From positions 1-43,430 of the forward strand of contig NZ_JAFFPK010000051.1 in NCBI RefSeq assembly GCF_017590215.1: 43,430 nucleotides of DNA, in the 5' to 3' direction. The translations under genes and the position numbers were made by a program. Source of the stretch: Clostridium sp. CCUG 7971 (lineage in GTDB: Bacteria; Bacillota; Clostridia; Peptostreptococcales; Peptostreptococcaceae). Shown one piece after another: positions 33,647-43,430 of this stretch (position 1 is the stretch's first letter; each line of letters opens with the position of its first letter). The notes under the pieces were generated by a model that was not told the DNA's origin, made no database searches, and was given only the letters and a program-made list of their open reading frames with translations.

Positions 33647-33895
33647 ATGCAAGAAAAAGAGATAGTAAATGATTATTTAGCTGGTATAAATGCTAGCTTA
33701 GCTGGCTATGGTGGTATAATAGCTCAAACTGAAAATGAACAACTTCGTCAAACTCTACAACAAATGAGAGATAACGATGAAATACGTCAATATAACCTTT
33801 TTAATAAAGCTAAAGAAAAAGGATATTATATTCCAGCACAACCTGCTTCAGAAACTGAAATATCAATAGTTAAACAACAAGTTTCTCAAGGATAA
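33647..33895 (+). CDS. CotF-family spore coat protein
   Basis: 82 residues. NDYLAGINASLAGYGGIIAQTEN and QQMRDNDEIRQYNLFNKAKEKGYY are typical of coat F domain proteins (helical, ending in a G-YY-PA-PA segment). AGGAGG precedes the ATG. Likely incorporated in the spore coat with the gene product just upstream. Confidence 0.85.
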   Translation: MQEKEIVNDYLAGINASLAGYGGIIAQTENEQLRQTLQQMRDNDEIRQYNLFNKAKEKGYYIPAQPASETEISIVKQQVSQG

Positions 33896-33898
33896 TAA

Positions 33899-33944
33899 AA
33901 AATATAACCTTAAGTATATATTATACCTAAGGTTATATTTTTTT
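33899..33944 (+). terminator. Terminator after the CotF-like pair
   Basis: AATATAACCTTA (33901-33912) pairs with TAAGGTTATATT (33928-33939), followed by TTTTT. Starts a few bases after the stop codon. Confidence 0.85.
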
Positions 33945-34150
33945 ATACGTTTAATGTTTAATTAGTTGTATTTCATTAAACAACTCCATTATTAAGTCAA
34001 ATAATAAAACAATTCCTATAAATATGCTCAATCTAAATCCCACAGTTTACTTTAAAATTAAATAATATTTATTTAAGGTTTAATTAAGTTTCATTTTTAT
34101 GATATTAGTGTATAATTACAATATCATAAATCATAGAGGGAGATGGCATA

Positions 34151-34462
34151 ATGGATTATCAAAAATCAGAATTTGATGGTGGGGTTTTAGAACTTATAGG
34201 AATTAATATCATGGCATTTTTAATAACATTTTTCACTTTAGGAATTGCTACACCTTGGGCAGTTACTTTAAAGCATAGTTGGATTAAAAAGCATACAGTT
34301 ATAGAAGGTAGAAGACTTAAATTCACTGGAACGGGTGGATCATTATTTGTTAATTATATAAAATGGTGGTTATTAACTATAATAACACTTGGAATATATG
34401 GTTTCTGGCTTGAAATAAAAATGGAAGAATGGAAAGCTAAAAATACAGTATTTGATAAATAA
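34151..34462 (+). CDS. DUF898-like small membrane protein
   Basis: 103 residues with two hydrophobic segments (about 16-40 and 73-92). Pattern FDGGVLELIGINIMAFLITFFTLGIATPWA, then ITLGIYGFWLEIKMEEW resembles one repeat unit of the DUF898 (YjgN) family. A GGGAGATG sequence lies upstream of the ATG. Function unknown; no obvious link to neighbours. Confidence 0.75.
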   Translation: MDYQKSEFDGGVLELIGINIMAFLITFFTLGIATPWAVTLKHSWIKKHTVIEGRRLKFTGTGGSLFVNYIKWWLLTIITLGIYGFWLEIKMEEWKAKNTVFDK

Positions 34463-34470
34463 AATTAGAT

Positions 34471-34514
34471 AAAAAGCTATGGAATTGGTATTAACCTTTT
34501 TCCATAGCTTTTTT
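34471..34514 (+). terminator. Terminator after the DUF898-like gene
   Basis: AAAAAGCTATGGAA pairs with TTCCATAGCTTTTTT around a 15-base loop. The stretch from here to 34783 (about 270 bases) holds no gene I can see, only AT-rich sequence with the promoter region of the next operon. Confidence 0.85.
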
Positions 34515-34783
34515 AGATTTTTAACTTGAGCTTTCATAAATAGTACTCCTCTCTTTGCATATATAATTATCAGATATTATGACCATCTATTCTTTTATCA
34601 AAAATTAAATATCCTTTTAACTGAATTATATATTGAAAACTATTTAGTCCAGAAAATATACCATTCAGTCCACTTTTGTAATTTTTTTATTTTTTTATGA
34701 TACTCTTTATTAAATAAATTATATAATATGATATTTTTCACATAAAATTATAGACTGTTTTATTACTATCAGGGAGGACACTT

Positions 34784-35560
34784 ATGAATAAAGTAATATT
34801 TATAAAAGATCTAAAGATGAGCTTCGAAGGGAAAGAAGTTTTAAAAGGAATAGATCTAGAAGTAGATAAGGGAAGTATAATAGGATATATAGGTCCAAAT
34901 GGAGCAGGAAAAAGTACAACTGTAAAAATAATATTAGGGCTAGTTGAGGGTTATACAGGTGTAGTTAAAATATTTGGAGAAGATATATCACAGGAAGACG
35001 AGAAATATAAAAAAAGGATAGGCTATGTCCCTGAAGTGGCAGAAACTTATGAAAGCTTAACTGCTAGAGAATATTTAACATTTATAGGTCAACTTTATGG
35101 ATTAAAATATGATACTGCTGATAAAAAGGCTTATGAATTAATGGATATCTTAGGAGTAAAAGAATCTTATAACTCACGAATTGAATCTTTTTCAAAAGGA
35201 ATGAAGCAAAAGGTAATTATAATATCTAGTTTAATGCATAATCCAGATATACTATTTTTAGATGAACCCCTAAGTGGATTAGATGCAAATAGTGTAATGA
35301 TAATAAAAGAAATTATGCTAAGTTTAAAAGAAGAAGGTAAGACGATTTTTTACTCATCTCATATAATGGAAGTGGTAGAAAAAATAAGTGATAGAATAAT
35401 ACTACTAGACGATGGAAATATAGTCGCAGATGGTAACTTTGATGATTTAAAAGAAAGAGTACATCAAAAATCTTTAGAGCAAATCTTTAATCAACTTACA
35501 GGCTTTAGTGAGCATAAAGAACTTGCACAAAAATTTATATCTGTAATGAAAGAGGTATAG
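34784..35560 (+). CDS. ABC transporter ATP-binding protein
   Basis: 258 residues. Walker A GPNGAGKST (about residue 38), signature FSKGMKQK (a Lys variant of SGG found in many ABC-2 ATPases), Walker B ILFLDEPLSGLD, switch His (YSSHIMEV). GGGAGG lies 7 bases before ATG. Coupled to the membrane gene 3 bases downstream; exporter substrate unknown. Confidence 0.92.
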   Translation: MNKVIFIKDLKMSFEGKEVLKGIDLEVDKGSIIGYIGPNGAGKSTTVKIILGLVEGYTGVVKIFGEDISQEDEKYKKRIGYVPEVAETYESLTAREYLTFIGQLYGLKYDTADKKAYELMDILGVKESYNSRIESFSKGMKQKVIIISSLMHNPDILFLDEPLSGLDANSVMIIKEIMLSLKEEGKTIFYSSHIMEVVEKISDRIILLDDGNIVADGNFDDLKERVHQKSLEQIFNQLTGFSEHKELAQKFISVMKEV

Positions 35561-35563
35561 CTT

Positions 35564-37165
35564 ATGAATAATTTTGTTTCACTAAAGATACTTGATAAAT
35601 TAAGATTTTTATATGAAATTCTAGGTGTAGACTATGATACTATGAGGTTAATTTTAAGTACAAAGTTAACTATAGATTCAAGAAAAACATCTAACTTATT
35701 AAATAATACTCAGTTTAATGAATCTTCAAATCAATATAAAATAATGCAAATAATATATGCAATTATCGGCTTCTTTATAATGATTATTATAATGATTAGT
35801 AAAAATACTTTTATCTCAATGGCTATATACTTTTCAATATTTATGTTTCTTATGCTTACAACATTTATCTCAGATTTTTCGGCTGTAATATTAGACGTAA
35901 AGGATAAGGGAATATTAGCTACTAGGGGTATAAGTTTAAAAACAATGAATGCATCTAAAGTAACACATATCATGATATATATGATAAATATAAGTTTAGC
36001 ATTAAGCGGATTTTCCTTAATTGCATCAATAAAGTATGGATTAATATTTTCTTTAGTATTCTTAATAGAAATATTAATTATAGATATTTTTATGATAATT
36101 ATATCTGGACTAGTTTATTTATTTATATTGAATATATTTGATGGAGAAAAGCTTAGAGATATAATTACTATCATACAAATAGGATTTACAATATTATTTA
36201 GTTTAGGTTATATACTTGTAATGAATATATCTGAAAGTATGAATCTATTTAAAAATATCAACTTAGGTGTAGTAAGTTACTTTTTACCACCTTTTTGGTT
36301 TTCAGCTCCACTTGAAATAATAGTAACAAGAAATAAAAATGAATCATTATTGATACTTTCTTTTCTAGCTTTAGTTGTACCTTTAGTATCAATCTTAATA
36401 TATATAAAACTTACACCGGTATTAGAAAAAAAACTTCAAAAACTTAATAATATGGATTCCAGTAAAAATGTAAAAAAGTTTAATTTAACAATGAAATTTA
36501 GTAATCTTGTATGTAGAGATAAAGAAGAAAGAATATTTTTTAATTTTGTTTCTAATATAATAAGAAAAGATAGAGATTTTAAAACTATAGTATATACAGC
36601 TATGGGATCTAATATCTTTGGTATATTTGTGATTTTTAATAGACATACAGAAAATTTAAATTCATATGTTTATCTACTTTTATATTTTTATGCACTTTCA
36701 ATTCCTACAATAATAATAGTATTAAAGCGTTCTAGAAATTACAAAGCATCATACATATATAAAACAATACCTATAAAAAATAAAATGAATATTCATAAGG
36801 GTGCTATTAAAGCTTGCTTAGTTAATATAATAATACCTTTTTATTTAATTATGTGTGTAATATTTGTAAATTTCTATGAGGTATATATAACACAACATAT
36901 TATAGTTATATTTTTAGTAAATATATTTATAACTATAAATACATTTAATATAATCAAAAAAAATATGCCATTTTCTCATCAAATTAATATTCTTAAGAAA
37001 AATGATGCGATATTAGAAAATTCTTTAATGGGTGTTTTAACATGTATTATGGCAGGTATTCACTTTATTGTTTCAATCTTTGGTACTTTAGCTGTTAATG
37101 TTTATATAATTGTTATTTTAATAGTAAATATACTTTTATTTAAATCATCTTTTAAAATGAAGTAA
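35564..37165 (+). CDS. Large ABC exporter membrane protein
   Basis: 533 residues with roughly 12 membrane helices in two blocks separated by a cytosolic linker (about residue 285-330). Starts MNNFVSLKILDKLRFLYEILG; the N-terminal 60 residues are cytosolic, then helices begin. This matches the large ABC-2-like permeases of Firmicutes that pair with one ATPase. Substrate not predictable. Confidence 0.82.
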   Translation: MNNFVSLKILDKLRFLYEILGVDYDTMRLILSTKLTIDSRKTSNLLNNTQFNESSNQYKIMQIIYAIIGFFIMIIIMISKNTFISMAIYFSIFMFLMLTTFISDFSAVILDVKDKGILATRGISLKTMNASKVTHIMIYMINISLALSGFSLIASIKYGLIFSLVFLIEILIIDIFMIIISGLVYLFILNIFDGEKLRDIITIIQIGFTILFSLGYILVMNISESMNLFKNINLGVVSYFLPPFWFSAPLEIIVTRNKNESLLILSFLALVVPLVSILIYIKLTPVLEKKLQKLNNMDSSKNVKKFNLTMKFSNLVCRDKEERIFFNFVSNIIRKDRDFKTIVYTAMGSNIFGIFVIFNRHTENLNSYVYLLLYFYALSIPTIIIVLKRSRNYKASYIYKTIPIKNKMNIHKGAIKACLVNIIIPFYLIMCVIFVNFYEVYITQHIIVIFLVNIFITINTFNIIKKNMPFSHQINILKKNDAILENSLMGVLTCIMAGIHFIVSIFGTLAVNVYIIVILIVNILLFKSSFKMK

Positions 37166-37188
37166 GAGAATACTTTTTTATTTAAACT

Positions 37189-37240
37189 AAAATAATGTAT
37201 TAAAATAAAATTTTTATATTTTACTTCAATACATTATTTT
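37189..37240 (+). terminator. Terminator after the ABC exporter operon
   Basis: AAATAATGTATT pairs with AATACATTATTT, followed by TTTAAAAA; the loop is long (about 26 bases) and AT-rich. Confidence 0.6.
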
Positions 37241-37310
37241 TTAAAAATTAAATTTAACTTTTAAATAATACCTTAAATACATTTATTAAATAATGGCCTG
37301 TTATTTAATA

Positions 37311-37541
37311 TTACTTCTTTAATAAAAGCATTGCTAATGCATTTAAGAAAAATAACACTGATGTTATTTTAGTTAATCTACCAAGAAAAGCTTCTTTTCC
37401 TTTTGGCTTGAAGTAAGTTTGATTTCCTTCTCCACCAAATTGTGAAGGCACAGCTCCTTTACTATCTTGTGGCATTATACTAACTATTAAAAGTACAGCT
37501 AGTACAACTTGTACACCCATTAATATAGTTCCTAGATTCAT
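37311..37541 (-). CDS. secG: Preprotein translocase subunit SecG
   Basis: 76 residues with two membrane helices (about 3-22 and 53-73) and the conserved SKGAVPSQFGG loop between them. Start set at the ATG at 37541 after GGAGGGG; the longer frame (from 37556) reads through the ribosome site. Accessory subunit of the SecYEG channel. Conserved neighbour of eno in clostridia. Confidence 0.93.
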   Translation of the reverse strand: MNLGTILMGVQVVLAVLLIVSIMPQDSKGAVPSQFGGEGNQTYFKPKGKEAFLGRLTKITSVLFFLNALAMLLLKK

Positions 37542-37692
37542 CTGTAACCCCTCCATTCTCTTTTAGTATTGTCAAATTTTATTCACACTTTAATATATCA
37601 TAATAAAATAGGCATTTCAAGGTATCCAAGCTAAAAATCAGCTTATGCTAAAGTACATATCGATGAACTACTTCACTTCAAACATAGTTACT

Positions 37693-37725
37693 AAAAAGCT
37701 TTCGGCATATACCAAAAGCTTTTTT
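37693..37725 (-). terminator. Terminator after eno
   Basis: AAAAAGCTTTCGG pairs with CCAAAAGCTTTTT around CATATA; on the minus strand it ends in CTTTTTAG. It lies about 20 bases past the eno stop and separates eno from secG. Confidence 0.8.
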
Positions 37726-37744
37726 ATAAAAATTTAAATATTTA

Positions 37745-39058
<1,314 letters not shown>

Positions 39059-39120
39059 TTACTATATGTATAGATTAATCTGTCAAAAATAATTAACAGA
39101 TTAATCATTTAAATTTTTTA

Positions 39121-40551
39121 TTATTTTTCTATAGCATGTACCTTTATTAAGTTTGTAGTTCCACTTACTCCAGCTGGTACACCTGCTGTTATTACAACTA
39201 AGTCACCATCTTTTAAATAATTAACTTCTTTAGCTGATGTTATTGAGTTATTTATTATTTCATCTGTGCTTCCTGCATGAGATGTTTTGATTGGGTATAC
39301 GCCCCAAGTTAAAGCTAATCTTCTCATAACTCCTTCATCTTCTGTTGTAGCTATTATTGGACACTGCGGTCTAAATTTAGAAACCATTCTAGCTGTATGT
39401 CCAGTTGAAGTAAAGGTTACTATTGAAGCTGCACTTAAATCTCTAGCTGTAGTACATGTAGCATGACTTATTGCATTTGTTACTGTTACTTCTTCTATCT
39501 TTCTTTTTCTTAATAATTCATTATAATTTAATGTTTCTTCCGTTCTTTTTGCTATGGTAGCCATAGTTTTAACAGCTTCTATCGGATACTTACCAGCAGC
39601 AGTTTCCCCTGATAACATTATTGCATCTGTTCCATCATATATAGCATTTGCAACATCTGTAACTTCTGCTCTTGTTGGTCTAGGATTTCTAATCATAGAA
39701 TCTAACATTTGAGTAGCAGTTATTACTGGCTTACCTAATTTGTTGCATTTTTTTATCATCATCTTTTGAGCTATAGGTATTTCTTCTGTTGGTATTTCAA
39801 CTCCTAAATCTCCCCTAGCAACCATTATTCCATCAGATACTTTTAATATTTCATCTATATTATTTATTCCCTCTTGGTTTTCTATTTTAGATATTATTTG
39901 AATATGTGTAGCATTATTTTTTTCTAATACTTCTCTTATTTCTAACACATCTGATGCTTTTCTAACAAATGATGCTGCTATATAATCTATTCCTTGTTCT
40001 ATACCAAATTCTATATCGCTGACATCTTTTTCTGTTAATGCTGGTAGTTTTATACTTACTCCAGGAACATTAACTCCTTTATGATTTTTGACTATTCCAG
40101 AGTTTTCTACTATACAGTGTATATCGTCACCATTAACTTCTTGTACTCTAAGTCCTACTAACCCATCATCTATTAATATAGTATCTCCAGACACTACATC
40201 TTTTGAAAGACCTTTGTAACTTACGCTACATATTTCTTTACTTCCCATAACATCTTTCATAGTTATAGTAAATTTTTGACCTTCTTCTAATAAAACTTCA
40301 GGGTCTGCAAAGTTTCCTGTTCTTATTTCTGGTCCTTTTGTATCTAGTAATATAGCTACTGGTTGATTTAAATCATTTCTGACTTTTTTTACTAAATCCA
40401 TTCTTTCTTTATGCTCTTCATGAGACCCATGAGAAAAATTAAATCTACATACATTTAATCCGTTCTTTACAAGCTCTGTTAATATTTCTTCTTTATCTGA
40501 CGCCGGTCCTAATGTACATACTATTTTAGTTCTTTTTATATTATCTAACAT
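39121..40551 (-). CDS. pyk: Pyruvate kinase, short form
   Basis: 476 residues. Motifs: KIVCTLGPAS (start), RFNFSHG, LLDTKGPEIRTG, KIENQEGINNIDEIL, GIMVARGDLGVEIP, the active-site ATQMLDSMIRNPRPTRAEV and MLSGETAAGKYP. It lacks the extra C-terminal PEP-utiliser-like domain of about 100 residues found in many Firmicutes pyruvate kinases. It lies 83 bases upstream of eno and 58 bases after the gntP-type permease, so it may be co-transcribed with glycerate genes. Confidence 0.97.
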   Translation of the reverse strand: MLDNIKRTKIVCTLGPASDKEEILTELVKNGLNVCRFNFSHGSHEEHKERMDLVKKVRNDLNQPVAILLDTKGPEIRTGNFADPEVLLEEGQKFTITMKDVMGSKEICSVSYKGLSKDVVSGDTILIDDGLVGLRVQEVNGDDIHCIVENSGIVKNHKGVNVPGVSIKLPALTEKDVSDIEFGIEQGIDYIAASFVRKASDVLEIREVLEKNNATHIQIISKIENQEGINNIDEILKVSDGIMVARGDLGVEIPTEEIPIAQKMMIKKCNKLGKPVITATQMLDSMIRNPRPTRAEVTDVANAIYDGTDAIMLSGETAAGKYPIEAVKTMATIAKRTEETLNYNELLRKRKIEEVTVTNAISHATCTTARDLSAASIVTFTSTGHTARMVSKFRPQCPIIATTEDEGVMRRLALTWGVYPIKTSHAGSTDEIINNSITSAKEVNYLKDGDLVVITAGVPAGVSGTTNLIKVHAIEK

Positions 40552-40609
40552 TGTTGCCTCCTAATTGTTTATCATCAGTCTCTATTATTTATTTCCTAAT
40601 TTACATTTA

Positions 40610-41872
40610 TTACATCATTATTCCCCACATTATAGTTGAAACTATAGTCATAGAAAGTCCTACTAAAGATTCATATGGTATTAATTTTAAACGCTCGCCT
40701 ATACTCATATTTGTTGCTCCTGCTGTTGCATGGAAGAATGAACCATGTGGTAAGTGATCAAGTACTGTCGCTCCTGCATGAACCATAGCTGCTCCTGCTA
40801 TTGGAGATACTCCAACTCCCATTATAGCTGGTCCAAATGTTGCTGATGCTATAGTTGCTCCTGATGTAGTTGATGCTGTTGCTGCTGACATTAATATACC
40901 TGATATTGGAGCTAATAAAAATGCCGGCATATTCATTGCATCAAGTAATCCTATTGTTGTTACTTGTAATGTTGATGCCTTTATTATTCCTGCAACTGTA
41001 CCTGTTCCTATTAAAAGGATTGCAACTGGCATCATTTTTGAAAGTCCAAAAGTTATATATTCATTAAGATTCTTTGCTTTACCCATAGCTAATGCTCCAA
41101 TTACTCCACCAACTGGTAATGCTATAAGTGGATCTACTGCTATTCCTGCTATTGGTCTTAATGCAAGTAAAAGTATTGCTACTAATGGTCCAATTATTGC
41201 TGCGAAGAAAGATGGTAATTCTAAATTATCTTGCTCATCTTTTGCTACTTCTGTTTTAGTTCCTTTAAATTTCTTAGCTAACATACTTGCTAATATTACA
41301 GTAACTATAAGCCCTACTATTGCTGGTATAATATTTGCTGCCATTAGAGATGATAAATCAACTCCAAAGTTTTCTGCTGCTGATATAGTATTTGGGTTTG
41401 GAGATATAATATTACCTGCTTTTCCTCCGCCTATCATAGCTAAAAGGATAACCATTGGTGCATATCCTAACTTTTTAGATATTGCAAGTGCTATTGGTGC
41501 AACAGTTATTACTGCTACGTCTACGAATACTCCAACTGCTGTTAATATCATTGTTGATAAAGCTAGTGCAAATAAAGCTCTTTTTTCACCTAATGTTTTT
41601 ATTATCTGATCAGCAATCTTAGCTGCTGCTCCTGTTTTTATAAGTACTCCAGCTAAAACTCCTGATGTTACTATACGAAGTATCGCAGGCATTATATCTT
41701 TTGCCCCACTTATCATTACATCTACAGTGCCGCTAAGTCCTGCTCCACCTACTAATCCTCCTACTACAGCTCCTAATATTAAGCTATATGCAGGGTGTAT
41801 TTTTTTAATTATCAATATAATTGCTACTGCAAGTCCTAGTAATGCTCCTAGTGTCGTTATTTGTACATCCAT
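40610..41872 (-). CDS. GntP-family permease (probable glycerate/gluconate importer)
   Basis: 420 residues, about 12 helices, Gly/Ala-rich throughout (TLGALLGLAVAIILIIKKIHP at the start; ASTTSGATIASATFGPAIMGVGVSP near the C-terminus is typical of GntP). Gluconate:H+ symporter family members carry gluconate, glycerate, lactate or related acids. Its place between glycerate kinase and pyruvate kinase points to glycerate as substrate. Substrate inferred from context. Confidence 0.88.
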   Translation of the reverse strand: MDVQITTLGALLGLAVAIILIIKKIHPAYSLILGAVVGGLVGGAGLSGTVDVMISGAKDIMPAILRIVTSGVLAGVLIKTGAAAKIADQIIKTLGEKRALFALALSTMILTAVGVFVDVAVITVAPIALAISKKLGYAPMVILLAMIGGGKAGNIISPNPNTISAAENFGVDLSSLMAANIIPAIVGLIVTVILASMLAKKFKGTKTEVAKDEQDNLELPSFFAAIIGPLVAILLLALRPIAGIAVDPLIALPVGGVIGALAMGKAKNLNEYITFGLSKMMPVAILLIGTGTVAGIIKASTLQVTTIGLLDAMNMPAFLLAPISGILMSAATASTTSGATIASATFGPAIMGVGVSPIAGAAMVHAGATVLDHLPHGSFFHATAGATNMSIGERLKLIPYESLVGLSMTIVSTIMWGIMM

Positions 41873-41986
41873 TTATCCCACCACCTAATAAGTTTTTTTA
41901 ATATTATTTTCAACCGCTAAACTTGAGCAATGCCTCCTGTCCTTAGACTGTTTGCTATATGAGTAAAGCAAATTTTTGTGAGGTAT

Positions 41987-43126
41987 TTATTTAACTGATT
42001 TTATAAGGTTAAATATTTGTGTTGTTGTCGCTATCATGTTTTTAGTTGCAGTTTCTTTCTCCATTGCTTCTTCTATTGTCATTGAAGAGTTTACTATTGA
42101 GAAATATGCGTCTATTCCTTCTTCATTACATTTAACTGCATCATCTGTTGTACATCCTGCTATTGCTATAACTTTTGCATTATTGGCTTTAGCAAGTTTT
42201 GCTACTCCAATAGGAGCCTTTCCCATAGCTGTTTGATTATCTAATCTACCTTCTCCTGTTATAACAAAATCAGCACCTTTTATTACTTCTTCTAATTTTA
42301 TTTCATCTAATATTATCTTTATACCTGATTCTAATTTTGAATTTAAAAATCCTAAAAATGCAAATCCAAGACCACCAGCTGCTCCTACACCTTCAACATG
42401 TGCTATATCTTTACCTAAGTCTTTTTTAACAACTTGTGAAAAATTAATAAGACCTTTATCTAATTCTTCAACTATTTCTTCTGTTGCACCTTTTTGAGGT
42501 CCATATATGTGAGCTGCTCCGTTCTTTCCGTATAATGGATTGTTAACATCACATGCTATTTTAAATGTGCATTCATCAAGTTCTTTTAATCTATTATCTA
42601 TTTTTATACTTTTTATTTCATTTAGTACTTTTCCACCTAAGCCTACTAAGTTATTATTTTCATCATAGAATTCATAGCCTAACGCTTGAAGCATTCCAAC
42701 TCCACTGTCATTAGTAGCACTTCCACCTATTCCAACTATAAAGTTTCTACAACCTTTATCTATTGCTTCTTTTATTATTTCTCCAACTCCATAAGTTGTT
42801 GTATTTAAAGGATTTCTAAGTTCTGGTTCAACTAGTGTAAGTCCAGAAGCTTGAGCCATCTCTATTATTGCTGTATTTGTATCTTTTAATATTCCATATT
42901 CTGCATTTACTTTTTTATTTAAAGGTCCTGTTACGGATATTATTTGTTTTTCTCCATTCATACCTTCTACTAAAGCATCTACAGTACCCTCTCCACCATC
43001 TGCCAGAGGCATTATTGTTATATCTGCTTTATTATAAACGTTTAATATTCCTTTTTTTATTGCATTTGCTGCTTCTATTGAAGTTAAACTTCCTTTTAAA
43101 GAATCTATCGAAATTACTATTTTCAT
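41987..43126 (-). CDS. garK: Glycerate kinase (GarK/GlxK family)
   Basis: 379 residues from the ATG at 43126, which follows AAGGAGGAG; the longer frame (from 43165) lacks a ribosome site. Motifs: VISIDSLKGSLTSIEAANAI at the start, MPLADGGEGTVDAL (about 49-62), GIGGSATNDSGVGML (about 129-143) and VITGEGRLDNQTAMGK (about 285-300). Bacterial GarK-type kinases mostly give 2-phosphoglycerate, the substrate of enolase. First gene of the glycerate-pyruvate block. Confidence 0.95.
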   Translation of the reverse strand: MKIVISIDSLKGSLTSIEAANAIKKGILNVYNKADITIMPLADGGEGTVDALVEGMNGEKQIISVTGPLNKKVNAEYGILKDTNTAIIEMAQASGLTLVEPELRNPLNTTTYGVGEIIKEAIDKGCRNFIVGIGGSATNDSGVGMLQALGYEFYDENNNLVGLGGKVLNEIKSIKIDNRLKELDECTFKIACDVNNPLYGKNGAAHIYGPQKGATEEIVEELDKGLINFSQVVKKDLGKDIAHVEGVGAAGGLGFAFLGFLNSKLESGIKIILDEIKLEEVIKGADFVITGEGRLDNQTAMGKAPIGVAKLAKANNAKVIAIAGCTTDDAVKCNEEGIDAYFSIVNSSMTIEEAMEKETATKNMIATTTQIFNLIKSVK

Positions 43127-43140
43127 ATTTATCTCCTCCT

Positions 43141-43192
43141 TTTGATAATATTGTATCAAATACATATTTCGACATAAATGTTATTTATAACA
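43141..43192. promoter_or_regulatory. Candidate promoter/operator of the glycerate operon
   Basis: TTTGATA-N6-TATCAAA (43141-43160) is a 7-bp dyad just upstream of the garK ribosome site and overlapping a possible -10 (TACAAT on the minus strand, 43150-43155). A second dyad TGTTA-N4-TAACA occupies 43179-43192. The regulator is unknown; CdaR-type activators often control such genes, but none is in view. Confidence 0.4.
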
Positions 43193-43363
43193 AATAATTT
43201 CGTTTTCCTATGCTTATTTTTGTTACCTATAACATTGAAAATCTATTAATTTTATTGTAATAGTAAAAATTTAACTTTACTTAATCTATATACATATAAG
43301 CATTTCATATATTTTAAATCCTTAATCAAATACTGGTTTAAATTTATAATTTTCTTAAATGTA

Positions 43364-43389
43364 AAAAAGCCATAAGCTTATGGCTTTTT
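43364..43389. terminator. Symmetric terminator hairpin right of the glycerate operon
   Basis: AAAAAGCCATAAG pairs with CTTATGGCTTTTT; T- and A-runs on the two sides allow termination in either direction. It probably closes the next gene beyond the window edge. Between it and garK nothing else but the operon promoter region is seen. Confidence 0.75.
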
Positions 43390-43430
43390 ATTTTATATAT
43401 TTATATTCCTAGTTTTATATTTATCGCTAA

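Overview
This is an AT-rich Firmicutes chromosome segment. It is probably from the Peptostreptococcaceae, near Clostridioides, Paraclostridium, Paeniclostridium or Romboutsia. That placement rests on very low GC, strong AGGAGG-type ribosome binding sites, the eno-secG-rnr-smpB-ssrA order, CotF-type spore proteins, and small type I toxins of the kind known from C. difficile. The species is an inference.

Right part (29.7-43.4 kb) looks like core genome. On the minus strand, garK, gntP, pyk and eno form a co-directional block that could carry glycerate through 2-phosphoglycerate and PEP to pyruvate. After it come secG, rnr (RNase R), smpB and ssrA (tmRNA, tag ANDNYALAA). RNase R, SmpB and tmRNA work together in ribosome rescue. 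A plus-strand insert between rnr and secG holds two CotF-like genes, a DUF898-type membrane protein and an ABC exporter.

Middle part (11.2-29.8 kb) is the most unusual. A sequence matching the 3' end of ssrA (GTGGATTTCAATGGTGGA on the plus strand) together with its terminator hairpin recurs near 29.77, 28.10, 21.92, 16.14, 12.53 and 11.23 kb. These copies cut the region into five units of 1.3-6.2 kb. In each unit the main protein genes lie on the same strand as ssrA, and no integrase is visible. The units carry: (1) a D-Ala-D-Ala carboxypeptidase; (2) uppP plus a BceRSAB detoxification module and a type I toxin-antitoxin locus; (3) BlaI/BlaR1-like regulators plus an ABC-2 exporter and a lipoprotein; (4) a response regulator, BcrA-like ABC exporter and histidine kinase; (5) a frameshifted DUF4428/SHOCT protein. 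Almost all concern cell-envelope or antimicrobial-peptide stress. I read this as serial insertion at the ssrA attachment site, giving a cassette-like array of envelope-defence genes.

Left part (0-11.2 kb) holds a NikABCDE/Opp-type importer, a degenerate type I toxin and a second BceRSAB system. Three composite operators of identical design (a TTACA-N4-TGTAA dyad plus an outlying half-site) precede both bceAB pairs and uppP, so the two Bce systems and uppP probably share related regulation.

Two genes (the second bceS and the DUF4428/SHOCT gene) are broken by one-base changes in homopolymers. One toxin gene has ATA where ATG is expected. These could be decay, phase variation or sequencing error.
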